In this document: positions 10,790 to 21,460 of the stretch, piece by piece | How the letters are laid out: the number at the start of each line of letters is the position of its first letter | Position numbering within the stretch: the first letter of the stretch is position 1 | Source of the DNA: Siniperca chuatsi | Lineage: Eukaryota > Chordata > Actinopteri > Centrarchiformes > Sinipercidae | Length of the DNA stretch: 64,000 nucleotides | Assembly (NCBI RefSeq): GCF_020085105.1 | Contig: NC_058057.1 | Span: forward strand, 24,625,082-24,689,081 | Reading direction: 5' to 3' | Position numbers and translations under genes: made by a program | The notes under the pieces: generated by a model | Databases searched by the model: none | What the model saw: the letters and a program-made list of their open reading frames with translations, nothing else | Told to the model about the DNA's origin: nothing

Positions 10790-12315
10790 GTCCAGGAGTG
10801 TTCTATCGTAGAAAATGTGTCCTTGTTCACTTGCATTCCCGACCTCAGAAGCAGTGACAGCAGTGAGGAGAAGACTGCAGGAGGACTCCACCTTGCAGCA
10901 AAGGACCAAGCTTACACCTGAACACATATGCAAACTATTAGACATCTGTCTTAACACAACCTACTTCCAATTGCGGGGACACTTCTACAGACAGATTCAC
11001 GGCTGTGCTATGGGCTCTCCGGTCTCTCCTATCGTGGCCAACCTGTACATGGAACAGTTTGAGAAGAAGGCATTATCCTTGTTCCCGGGCACACCACCAA
11101 GTCATTGGTACCGCTACGTGGATGACACCTTTGTGAAAATCAAGAAACAAGACTTGGAAGCGTTCTCAGAGCATATCAATACTGTGGACCCCGACATCAA
11201 GTTCACACGAGAGGATGCCAAAGAGAACCGCCTGGCCTTTCTTGATTGTTCTACACTCAGAGGAGAGGACGGAAAGCTCCAGATAGAAGTGTACAGGAAA
11301 CCAACACATACGGATCAATACTTGCTCTTTGACTCACACCATCCATTACAGCACAAGCTGGGTGTATTCCGGACATTACAACAGAGAGCCCAAGAAGTGC
11401 CCACCGGCTCAGAGGGTAAGAAGAAAGAGGAAAGGCATGTCCAGAGTGCTCTCTCAGCCTGTGGTTATCTTACCTGGGCTATCAACAAAGTTAAAAGAGC
11501 CAAAAAACAGGACAAAAGGGGAACAGAACCAAGAAGGAACGGTGTCTCCATTCCTTATGTATCTGGACTGTCTGAAAAACTACAAAGGATCTTTAGACAG
11601 CACGATGTTCCTGTTTTCTTTAAACCAGGCAACACTTTAAGACAGAAACTCGTTCACCCTAAGGACAAGATGCCCACACAAAAACAGAGCAATGTAGTTT
11701 ACTTCAGTGAGGAAAACTGCAAAGAACGGTACATAGGTGAGACTAAACAGCAACTTCACAAGACTTTATCAGCACTGACGACACACTAACTCGGGATTGC
11801 AGAGGGCCGTGCATTTGTATCTAAAAGCTAAAAATCACACATTTGAAGACAGCGAGGTGAAGATTCTAAGTAGAGAGAAGAGTTGGTTTGAACGGGGTGT
11901 CAAGGAAGCCATTTTTGTGAAAAAAGAAAGTCCCTCTTTGAACAGAAATGGTGGTCTGAGATTCAATCTGCCCAAAGTCTACCACAGTGTATTAGCACCT
12001 AGGTCACGCCAATCATATCCTAATCAGGTACTTAACAGTGATGAGGGAGGTGCAGCCAGAAAACAATAGGCCTGATTACTGATTACTGGGCCATCATGGA
12101 AACAATTAGGTCAGTTTCAGGTGAAATTAGCTAATCAACAGATACTCAGGTAGACTCCTTCCTGAGGGCAGGGCTTATGTAACACAGAGTAGCTTAAATT
12201 TCTGAGTTCCCGTTCCATTTTTTCACAATTGAGAATGACTTCCGGATGGGAGCGGAAACGTCTTGATCCTGAAAAAAAAGTGTCCAGATGACTACGACTG
12301 AAACCTTTTCAACGA
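10790..12315 (+). mobile_element. Penelope-like retroelement, 5'-truncated and broken
   Basis: The main frame starts near 10815 in the middle of a reverse transcriptase. It shows GSPVSPIVANLYMEQFE (RT palm) and the catalytic YRYVDDTFV. Farther on is NVVYFSEENCKERYIGET, like the GIY-YIG endonuclease of Penelope elements. A following block (EVKILSREKSWFERGVKEA, PSLNRNGGLR) is the typical Penelope C-terminus, in a different frame. The N-terminal part is absent, so the copy is dead. The 3' end carries a hammerhead-like core at about 12239-12262 and abuts the 3' UTR of Ig copy C' at about 12316. Penelope elements mobilise by target-primed reverse transcription and are often cut short at the 5' end. 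Confidence 0.85.
12239..12262 (+). ncRNA. Degenerate hammerhead ribozyme-like motif in the Penelope 3' end
   Basis: TTCCGGATGGGAGCGGAAAC followed by GTC resembles a minimal hammerhead core (CUGAUGAG, short stem II, CGAAAC, GUC), which is known in Penelope-like elements. U4 and A9 of the core differ, so activity is doubtful. Confidence 0.35.
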
Positions 12316-12752
12316 AAAAACAAAAACAATCAGTAATAAAAAACCCAAAATGATCTCGTTAGATTTCTGTTATCTAAAGGCTTCAACTGCTCGTGTAAAT
12401 GTGATGTTATTTAACTGCAGTGGAGTCTTTTCTCTGGTGAGTTGATGTTGATATGGAAGTTGTTGATCAGCGGAGTCTGACTGAGGCAGAAGGGTCTCCA
12501 AAGTTTTCATAGTTCACCATCATCTTCATCTTCATCATCATGCACCTGTGAAACACAACACAAACAAACCCTCACTCTGACACACTGTAACTGACAACTT
12601 TCACAGCACTGACACATGGACATAATAATAATAAGAAATAATCTGACAGCACCTGAACGCACCATCAGTTACTGTGTTTCTGCCACTGAGAGAGGAAGTG
12701 TTTATGTGGCAACAAAGGACATGCAGCAAGAAATAAATAAATTAAAGTAAAA

Positions 12753-12806
<54 letters not shown>

Positions 12807-14797
12807 AAGCCCAGAAGTACCCCATACCCAAATTTTTTTTAAACTGAACACAGTTCACAGGTGAGTCAGCAGACCCTGAATGCACCATTAGTTACTGTCT
12901 GATCTGATCTTTATCTGATTGACTGGACAGTTTGCATTGGAACTAGATTGTATAGTAGTATAGTAACATGGACATTGTTTTTTGAAATACAACAAAACTG
13001 TCTGCATTGCTTAATGCCATTCGAGGTTAAGTGAGAAAATACTGTTTGATGTGATGTAATTTAGGTGAACTGACCCTTTAATCTGGAACTCATAATGTTC
13101 AGTTTTTATTGACACTGTGTCAAAGAGGTGCTGATTCAGATCGATGGCGTCTTTGGACGCTGTAGTTTGTGTTGGTGTTGTAATGAACTGCATTATATTG
13201 TCATGTTTCCCTAATATTTGCATCCACTTAATTTTAAGTTCATATTAAATGTTTTATTGTCATATTATGTTTTGCTTTTCCCTGCAACGAATCCTTTGCT
13301 GATACGACCACTTCAGTACAACACAGTGAGCCCTGTGTGTTTTTGTCTCCTCCTATCTATATCTACAGTTCAGAATGAAGAACAGACATCACAAACACTG
13401 GTTTGCTGTGTAAAGTACCAACTGTAAAAACTTTTCAATATTTTGTTGCAAAAACTTTGTTTTCATCCATCTGTGTTTTTTTCCCTGAAAAGAAAAGAGT
13501 CAACTTTAGTTTCCACAGTGAAAATCTAGGTTTATCAAAACTTCCTGTTTACAAGTTTCATCTGTGAATGTTCTCACCTTTAGTTCTTGTCCACATGTTG
13601 ACGGCCACAACGATTATTATGAGTGCTGCTAAACCCACAGACACAATGCTGAACCTCCACCAGTCTGAAAGGGGATGAAAACATGAAACATATTTCGGCT
13701 GTAGCTTTCTGATCTGCTTAAAAGAGGTGGCTAAAAGAGAAGAGAAATACACGTGTTTTTAAAAATAAAAACAATAAGTACAAATAAACTATTACTTATA
13801 TCTAAAGATGCCTGAATTTTAGTGTGCATGTCTACAATCTGTGAGTAATTGCTAGGGATAATCTATGGAGTATTGTGATAAGATGCTGAAGAATTACATA
13901 ATCTGCTGTGGGATGAAAAGAACTATTTCCTTGTTCTATTTTGATTTTGTTGAATATAAAATGAAATAACAAAACACAAACTGTAAGAAAATAACTGTTT
14001 ACCATCTTCACTAACTAAATGAAATATTCTTATCTTATTTCTCATATGAGGACCAATGGGTGAATTTTCATCTAGTGCCATCATCAGGTCAAAATGTGAA
14101 TTATTCTAATACTTTAGTTCATAGTTCAAACACCTGTAAAACTAATTACATTGCCATCAGCCTCAGCTGTACTTTGTGTTTAGTGCTAATTAGCAATGCA
14201 CACATAGCCTCAAAGAGCGCTAGCATGGCTAACATCTCAACAACTTGTGGATGGATTGCCACAAGGTTGTACAGTCAATCATGATCCCCTGAGGATGAAG
14301 CCTGAGGACTTTGGTAATCACCAGCAGGTTGACATTTTTGGCTTTTAATGAAATTTCCCAACAACTTTTTGCCATGAAATTTGGTTCAGTCATGTCCCCA
14401 TCAGGATGAAGTGTAACAACTTTGGTGATCCCCTGAAATTTCCATTATCGCCATCATCAGGTTGAAGTTTGAATTTGTCCAATACCTTGGTTTATGACCA
14501 AATACCTCCAAAATTCCCATCAGCCTAAGTTGTACTTTGTGTTTATTGCTAATTAGCAAATGCTAGCATGCTAACACACTAAGATGGTTAACATGGTTAA
14601 CATTATACCTGTTAAACATCAGCATGTTAGCATTGTCATTGTGAGCATGTTAGCATACTGATGTTAGCATTGAGCTTAAAGTGCCACTGTTCTTAAGTAC
14701 AGCCTCCATTCTCTTTTATACATCCAGCCTCACAGAGCAGCTAGCATGACTGTAGACTCTGGGTCTTATTAATGTGCATTTAAAATATTTTGGCTAA
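12316..14797. repeat. Segmental duplication, copy 2 (partner 3382-5822)
   Basis: See the partner. The main differences are a longer AT microsatellite, a TAATAATAA insertion near 12628 and the 4-bp loss at the splice donor near 13456. Confidence 0.9.
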
Positions 14798-15428
14798 TTG
14801 TTAAAATTTCAAGACATTTTTGAGCTGAGAAAATCCAATCCAAGTAAAATCATTTCAATAAAAGATATGTTATATTTCCATTAGTGAAGATAAGCTGAAT
14901 TGCTTTCTCACTGTTTCTCTTAGAAAATCTCTTTGTTGGTGGTGCTGCTGTTGATATTGATATTTTAGTTGTTGCATCCCCACCTTTCAAATAAAAAAAA
15001 CAAAAACCCACAAACTATAAATTGAGAAAATACCAATCCCTAAATGAAACAGAATGATGTCATCTTAAAACTTAAAATCCATCAAATAATCAAATGTAGT
15101 TTAGTTGTTACATCAGGATGAAGTGATTTTAAACAGCTCATCATATTCTCACCTGAGGGCTGAGGGCTGAAGGGAAACAGCTGCACTTTTCCACTGTAAA
15201 TATCAGTCACTTCACACTTCAGCAACTCATGATACTTTGACTTCTGCTTGACACAAAAAGTAAGAAATGTCACAGTAACTGTGCAGTCAGACTGCGATGT
15301 CTTCATGTCTTTGTTGTCTTTGTCCACATCTTTACCCTCATACAGCCACTTCACTGCGTTTTCGCGTCCTCCATATGTCGATACAGAGCAGGTTAACATC
15401 ACAGTATCAGTGTTGTTATGTTCAGTCA
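12507..15428 (-). pseudogene. Ig receptor copy C', lacking signal and V exons
   Basis: Recognisable exons are second Ig domain 15428-15153 (open, TCSVSTYGGRENAVKW; the extra Cys of gene B is lost), stalk about 14988-14901 (STAAPPTKRFSKRN), TM 13664-13578 (identical in sequence to gene B), small exon 13484-13456 and tail 12545-12507 (VHDDEDEDDGEL). No V or signal exon is found upstream; homology stops at 15430. The small exon's splice donor has lost four bases and now reads GTTTTT instead of GTGAGT. The 3' UTR is interrupted by the Penelope element. A 5'-truncated duplicate that could at most be transcribed as part of another gene. The surviving frames are still open, so it is young. Confidence 0.8.
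12753..12801. repeat. (AT)n microsatellite
   Basis: A pure AT run in the last intron of C', expanded relative to the short ATATATATGTATATATG in gene B at 3812-3830. Confidence 0.9.
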
Positions 15429-15947
15429 CTGGTGAACCTTTTCACCATCATTTGCAGACCCGCTACACTAGAGATACCTTGTCATCCAAATCCATCTAAT
15501 TTTGAAACAATCACATTCAATGTTTTGGTTCATCGAAAGAAAATCAATGAAAGTCTCTTTTGAGCTACTAAACACCTACTGTTTTCAGAGCATCCAGGGA
15601 GCGGAAAGTGTAGCCCCTATGGTGTTTGGGGCTCCAAGTCCAAGGAAGGTAAAAGTGTATTTTAGGTACCAACTTTTTGATGGTTGGAAATCATTAACTG
15701 CTGGAATATTTTGGAACTAATCTTAAAGAATGACGAGAGTGGTGAGGATGGTAAAGAGGGGATATTGTTGTACCTTCAATCTCCACTAAAAACTAATTTC
15801 TGGTGACCTGAAAGTGGACCACAAGAGTGAGGAACATTGTTGTGTTTAATGCATAAAAATACAACTTAGCACAGAGCAGGAACATCCTACAAACTAAATG
15901 AGCGGTAAGCTGCAAACATAGTATCGCATCATTTCTAAGAGCCTCAC

Positions 15948-16950
15948 CTGCAGTAACAAGCTTGATAAAGACGTCCCTGCCAGGCTTCCAATCTGGGAAT
16001 TGGCAAGCCAAAATCACTAAGTGTTAACCTGAACAGCTGTCTTCGGTGATCCACCAGCATGATATTGTCCATTTTGATATCTGTATGGATCACACCAACG
16101 TTCTTCAGGGCGTTGAGCGCAGCGGGAAGCTATATGAACAAGGTGAGTAATACGATTCAGAGCACCACAGTTAAAAACTGACAGAGCTTTCAGTTGTGCT
16201 CAATTTGATGCTTTACCTGCTGGACGATTGTTCTGACGTCCTGTAACCAAACGGGAGCCATATTGTAATTCTCTTCACCATGTAAACGCTCAGGCTCATG
16301 TCCAGTATCTCAAACTCCAGAGAATTTCCTCCGTCCATTTCGAACGACTCATGAAACAGGACAATGTTGTTCTTATCCATTAATTGGCTCGTGAGGTTTT
16401 GTAGCATGGACACCTGTAAAATTGTATATGCTTTACTAATAGTATATATGCTCCCATGAAGCCCCCCCCCATCAAAGCAAAAAAACCTTATGAGTACATC
16501 TAGTCCTCCCCATCAGAAAAGTACAGATTAACCTCAATATTATAAAAGCCATCCTTGATTTACAGTAAGCCTGTGAAACATGTTACTTTGCACTTTTGCA
16601 AAAACAAGCACAATATATCTATATACTGTAATATTTCCTGGTACTGACTCCAGGTACATTTTGTAGCAATAATCCCAGCACCCTTTGACCCCTCCCACTC
16701 CTTACAGAAAAAGTATTTTCGGTACTGTAAGACATGTTTTTATTGAAATAACGTAACTCACCTCCTTCTTTGCATTTGTGGTGTATTGTGAAACGTTTAC
16801 AGCCACAGCCTCATTTGAGCCTCATTTGAAACATTATGCCACAACTCCATAAACTCCCTTCCCCATAATCTCCAGAAACGTGTAGTTTGCAGGTAAAGGG
16901 CAGGGTAGAGTGTTTTCTTCAGGAGGTGGATTGTCCCTGTGGTTCACCAT
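15948..16950 (-). pseudogene. HIPK-like protein kinase pseudogene fragment
   Basis: Three exons with good splice borders: 16950-16762, 16413-16217 and 16129-15948. Exon 1 encodes YTFLEIMGKGVYGVVA, a kinase glycine loop, and ends NVSQYTTNAKKE where the VAIK lysine is Asn. Exon 2 encodes DKNNIVLFHESFEMDGG and LEFEILDMSLSVYMVKR. Exon 3 encodes NVGVIHTDIKMDNIMLVDH (catalytic loop with its Asp) and LSDFGLPIP (DFG). The order and wording match the fish-expanded HIPK-like kinases. Exon 1 has two in-frame stops after GVVA, and exon 2 has a frameshift after MVKR, with the expected APVWLQDVRTIVQQ in the next frame. No downstream kinase exons are seen. Clearly dead. Confidence 0.8.
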
Positions 16951-16959
16951 AGCAAATGT

Positions 16960-18187
16960 ATTTCCCTCACAGAAAGGTGAAAATGATACAATGTAACATG
17001 AGAAAATAAGTTAATGTAAGTAAATAAGTAAATGTAGATTTTCCCAATTAGGTTTAATTATGTTACACAAATTGTGAGACAACAGCAAACTTCAGAGTAA
17101 AACTTCAATGCTTTACACATTTATTCATATTCATATTTAGTTTATAATGACTGACTGAGCAGATCTTATTATTGTATATTAAGATATACTGTATTTATGT
17201 CCTCTTTCACACCTCTGATTGTAAATTCAAGGATTGCTAGAGTAGAGAAACGTTTTTTCATTAAAGAGAAATAAAGAGTGACTTACCTGTATCACACAGT
17301 GCACTCCATACACTCCATGTTGAGGCAACTCTATTCCGCTTCTGTTGTGTATTGTATGTATAAATATTCGAGCCACGGATTAATACCATTGCCTGTATAT
17401 AAAGATGGACGACATGACAGCTCCCCAAAAGTAAAGCCAAAACATCTCGATCACCCTCTGGTGGCTGGCTGCAGTAGAGGTCATAAACCCCGCCCCCTCC
17501 ATGTTAGTGGATGGGACATGAGCCAAACAAAAAAATTACAGTACACGTCAAATCCATTTTTCCCAAAGATGGTTTCTGTCATTTTACACAGGTAGTTCTC
17601 ATCCCACTGATGTATGTTCAAGTGTTCATTTTTCTTATAAGTTTAGTTTTAACTAGTTATTTGATGCTATAAAAAGGGGTTTCACATCATGATTGACAGC
17701 TGAGCCCTGATGATTTGGATATTGCACTTGGCCATATTGTGATTGTGATAATATTTCAGGTTAAAAATGGAGACACTTCTCTTGGTTTCTGGTATAATAT
17801 TACAGCCAATTATGGAATCTGAAAAATCAGAACCAAAAACATATTTCCTAACAACTGTCTGTGACTACTCTGGTTGATGGGCTACATCAATAAAATTGAC
17901 TTGACTTGTCTTCATGGGAAGAGAGGAGTTTTCTCCTGGAGATTTGTTGAGGTGAACACAGAACTAGAAGTTGGAAGGAGAGGCTGCATATGCTCCAACC
18001 CCATGCAGATGATGCAGAAAGGGTTGGAGGAAGCAATACATGTCTTTCCTTTTATAATAGCTAGTTGTTCATCCGTTTAGCCCTTTGTCATTTGAATGAA
18101 AGTTCAGGCAGCACGTTTTTTTATTCTTTTAACTCCATTAACTTTACTGGAAAACTTGAAAAGTATTACGTTAAATCATAGTGCCTG
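16960..18187. other. Intergenic with interspersed repeats
   Basis: At 17390-17600 there is a teleost repeat (TGTATATAAAGATGGACGAC ... CACCCTCTGGTGGCTGGCTG). At 17884-17909 there is a TTGACTTGACTTG repeat tail. No gene is supported. Confidence 0.6.
17390..17600 (+). repeat. Teleost interspersed repeat
   Basis: Contains AAAGATGGACGACATGACAG, CACCCTCTGGTGGCTGGCTG and CATGTTAGTGGATGGGACAT, a widespread teleost repeat type. The family name is not known to me. Confidence 0.6.
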
Positions 18188-18365
18188 GATCATAGTGCAG
18201 GTATTCTGTCCTTCTACAACAAATCTGAAACCATGACTCTCCTCCAGAGTTCAGACCACATTCACTCAGCCTCTCTATGCTGGACTTTGGATTTTAAAAT
18301 GGGGAGACTCTGCTGAGTTCTGTGAACTCAAATAGGCTGAAGTCATTAAAGGGACTGGATTGAAC
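18188..18365 (+). pseudogene. TRIM B30.2/SPRY 3' fragment
   Basis: This stretch is homologous to the last part of the TRIM gene at 21270-21435, reading YLDHSAGILSFYN-type sequence and then GLWIF/GDSAEF-type sequence in another frame. It lacks a RING, B-box and coiled coil. The bases around CTCCTCCAGAGTTCAG show a length change different from that in the intact gene. A remnant of a third TRIM copy. Confidence 0.75.
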
Positions 18366-18655
18366 TCTGTGTTTTAATCCTTAAATTTATTTTGTCTTCA
18401 TGTTTGCTGCTTAGAGCTGATTGTTGTGGCATTTCTTCACTGCTCAGAGGTCACCTGTCAATCAAACATTATGGATGGTGACATCTTCTCATTTGTTGTT
18501 CTGTAAATGTTTCTTTAGGTGGTGCTTCTTCCTGTGTCTATTTAGCAACCAGATAATATTTGTATACTGGGAACTCTTATCGACCATCTTTCTCATGTGA
18601 CCTGAATGCAGTATCAGTGGTACAGGGTGTGACTCCTGTTAAGAAATTGACTCTA

Positions 18656-19435
18656 GTGATGTTGTTTGAAGCTGCCAAAGGCTCAGTGAAGTTTTTACAT
18701 GTCTTCCTGCAGTGAACATCACAGAACTTTAACAACTGAAATGTGAAAACTGATGCACAACACAAGAGGGCGCCTTCATCCAGCCAACCAGGGAGGTTGA
18801 AGCCCCTCAACTCAGTTTGTCTACAGTTTTAGTTAACAACATGTTTTCAGGCTAATAAGATAAGATCACTACAGTGTATTTGGGTTGTGTGAGAAGGTTG
18901 TTTTAACGTTGATACTTTTCTGTGATTAATTGTATTGACATTAATCAGTAAAACTTAAAAATGTAACTGCTAAAGTTGGTAAAATTGGTTCATTGTGACA
19001 AAACTGAAAGGATATGTTTAAACGTGTACATTTTACAGATTCATCCAGTCATTACAGTCTCCAATTTAACTGTAGAGCCAAATGATCTGGTGCATTCATG
19101 TCCTGTGGGATTCAGAGTTGCAACAAGTAACCTACTTGATTTATTTGTTTAAATGCATCTAACACTAAAGTATATATTTTACTCAAAATTACATTTTGAA
19201 TTGAACCTGTCTTCTTCAAAAACACTTAAAGGACTTTATCAAATAATATTATTTCATTATATTTTATTACATTTTTGGGGTTTCATTACGTTTACAGCAG
19301 TGATTAATTTATCTGTCTTTCATGTACTGTATTTGAATTATTGTAATCAATAAAATGTTTGATTAAACTGAATTACTCAACAACTCAGTAATTTTGAAAA
19401 CTATAGCCACCTCCAAACCCTGTGATTCTAAGAAG
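18656..19435. repeat. Duplicated flank of the TRIM genes, copy 1
   Basis: Two blocks, 18656-18868 and 18867-19435, recur downstream of the TRIM gene at 21459-21669 and 22183-22753. In the second copy they are separated by the truncated TRIM start, so the order is rearranged. Confidence 0.85.
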
Positions 19436-19699
19436 AGTTTACCTGACCAGTGTTTTTAAATGAGAAATGAGCTCTATTGTAAAACACTCTCTCAAACCAC
19501 TCCTCTTCCTGGACTGAATGAAAGCTTGATAACACCTGCCTCTTATTCCTGCTTTCAAACGCAGTGAACTCCACTCTGTCCATATATTTCCTTGTTCCCT
19601 CCCCTTCAGATCTACAGTTTGAAGGTTCCACCCAAGAGCTGACAGACCCCATTCACTGCAAGAACAGCTGATGTTCGGATCAGAGCTCAAAATAGTTTC

Positions 19700-19725
19700 A
19701 GTTCTTATAAAGTGAAACTCAAACA
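19700..19725 (+). promoter_or_regulatory. TATA-like/IRF-like element of the TRIM gene
   Basis: TTATAAAGTGAAACTCAAAC lies about 25-45 bp before the ATG and is kept in the truncated sibling at 21800-21825. GAAACTCAAAC resembles half of an interferon-stimulated response element. Interferon control would fit finTRIM genes but is inferred. Confidence 0.35.
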
Positions 19726-19747
19726 GTAGTTGCCACTGAGAGGTGAA

Positions 19748-21460
19748 ATGGCGCAGAAAGGAGTTCAGCTGGACCAGGAAACAATTTGCTGTTCGATCTG
19801 TCTGGATCTACTGAAGGATCCTGTGACTATTCCCTGTGGACACAGCTACTGCACGAACTGTATCAAAAGCTTCTGGGATGGAGAGGATGAGAAGAAAAGC
19901 CACAGCTGCACTCAGTGTAGACAGACCTTCACACTGAAGCCTGTCCTGGTGAAAAGCACCATGTTAGCAGCTTTAGTGGAGGAACTGAAGAAGACCGGAC
20001 TCCAGTCTGCTCCTGCTGATCACTGCTATGCTGGACCTGAAGATGTGGCCTGTGATGTCTGCACTGGGAGAAAACTGAAAGCCCTCAAGTCCTGTCTGGT
20101 CTGTCTGGCCTCTTACTGTGAGAAACACCTCCAGCCTCATTATGAATCACCTACATTTGAAAAACACAAGCTGGTGGACCCCTCCAAGAAGCTCCAGGAG
20201 AACATCTGCTCTCGTCACGATGAGGTGATGAAGATGTTCTGCCGCACTGATCAGCAGTGTATCTGCTATCTCTGCTCTGTGGAGGAACATAAAGGCCACG
20301 ACACAGTCTCAGCTGCAGCAGAAAGGAATGAGAGGCAGAGAGAGCTCAAGGTGAGTCGACAAAACATCCAGCAGAGAATCCACGACCGAGAGAAAGATGT
20401 GAAGCTGCTTCAGCAGGAGAGGGAGGCTATCAATCACTCTGCTAATAAAGTGGTGAAGGACACTGAGAAGATCTTCACAAAGCTGATCCATTTCATCAAG
20501 AAAAGAAGCTCTGATGTGAAGCAGCAGGTCAGATCCCAACAGAAAACTGAAGTGAGTCGAGTCAAAGAGCTTAAGGAAAAACTAGAGCAGGAGATCGCTG
20601 AGCTGAAGAGGAAAGACGCTGAGCTGAAGCAGCTCTCACGCACAGAAGAATCCAACGTGTTTCTACACAGCTACCCCTCACTGTCACGACTCAGTGAATC
20701 TACAGACTCATCCAGCATCAATACCCGTCCTCTGCGGTACTTTGAGGATGTGACAGCGGCTGTGTCAGAAGTCAGAGATAAACTACAGGACGTTGTGAGT
20801 GAGAAATGGACAAACATCTCACTGGCAGTGACTGAAGTGAATGTTTTACTGTCAAATTCACAACCAGAGCCCAAGACCAGAGCTGGATTCTTACAATATT
20901 CACGCGAAATCACACTGGATCCAAACACAGCACACACACAGCTATCATTATCTGAGGGGAACAGAAAAGAAACATTAATGAGTAAACAACAGTCTTATTC
21001 TAGTCACCCAGACAGATTCACTGAATGTTATCAGGTCCTGAGTAGAGAGAGTCTGACTGGACGTTTTTACTGGGAGGTGGAGTGGAGAGGGACGGCGGTT
21101 TATGTAGCAGTCACGTACAGGAATATCAGCAGAGCAGGGAGGTCGTACGAATGTGGGTTCGGATTAAATGACAAATCTTGGGCGTTAAGATGTCACAAAA
21201 AAAGTTATGAATTTTGGTACAACAACATCAGAACTCCTGTCTCAGGTCCTCAGTCCTCCAGAGTAGGAGTATACCTGGATCATAGTGCAGGTATTCTGTC
21301 CTTCTACAGCATATCTGCAACCATGACTCTCCTCCACACCACAGAGTCCAGACCACATTCACTCAGCCTCTCTATGCTGGACTTTGGATTTTCAAATGGG
21401 GAGACTCTGCTGAGTTCTGTAAACTCAAATAGATTACATAAATTTAAATCTCTCTACTGA
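19748..21460 (+). CDS. finTRIM/TRIM25-like E3 ubiquitin ligase, altered SPRY end
   Basis: Single-exon frame of 570 residues from ATG 19748 (MAQKGVQLD). RING finger at residues 15-57: C15, C18, C30, H32, C35, C38, C54, C57. B-box 1 is around 105-133 (CDVCTGRKLKALKSC), B-box 2 around 155-190 (CSRHDEVMKMFC ... HKGHDTV), a long coiled coil runs to about 300, and a PRY-SPRY domain lies at about 385-570. The protein should act as a cytoplasmic ubiquitin ligase in innate immunity; finTRIM relatives are a large fish family. The last 40 or so residues are not SPRY-like (TESRPHSLSLSMLDFGFS). The canonical end (QTTFTQPLYAGLW ... FCKLK, stop at 21430-21432) lies in the other frame, because of an extra five bases around 21334-21345. 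The usual fish three-exon form is replaced here by one exon. Probably expressed, with a changed ligand-binding face. Confidence 0.85.
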   Translation: MAQKGVQLDQETICCSICLDLLKDPVTIPCGHSYCTNCIKSFWDGEDEKKSHSCTQCRQTFTLKPVLVKSTMLAALVEELKKTGLQSAPADHCYAGPEDVACDVCTGRKLKALKSCLVCLASYCEKHLQPHYESPTFEKHKLVDPSKKLQENICSRHDEVMKMFCRTDQQCICYLCSVEEHKGHDTVSAAAERNERQRELKVSRQNIQQRIHDREKDVKLLQQEREAINHSANKVVKDTEKIFTKLIHFIKKRSSDVKQQVRSQQKTEVSRVKELKEKLEQEIAELKRKDAELKQLSRTEESNVFLHSYPSLSRLSESTDSSSINTRPLRYFEDVTAAVSEVRDKLQDVVSEKWTNISLAVTEVNVLLSNSQPEPKTRAGFLQYSREITLDPNTAHTQLSLSEGNRKETLMSKQQSYSSHPDRFTECYQVLSRESLTGRFYWEVEWRGTAVYVAVTYRNISRAGRSYECGFGLNDKSWALRCHKKSYEFWYNNIRTPVSGPQSSRVGVYLDHSAGILSFYSISATMTLLHTTESRPHSLSLSMLDFGFSNGETLLSSVNSNRLHKFKSLY

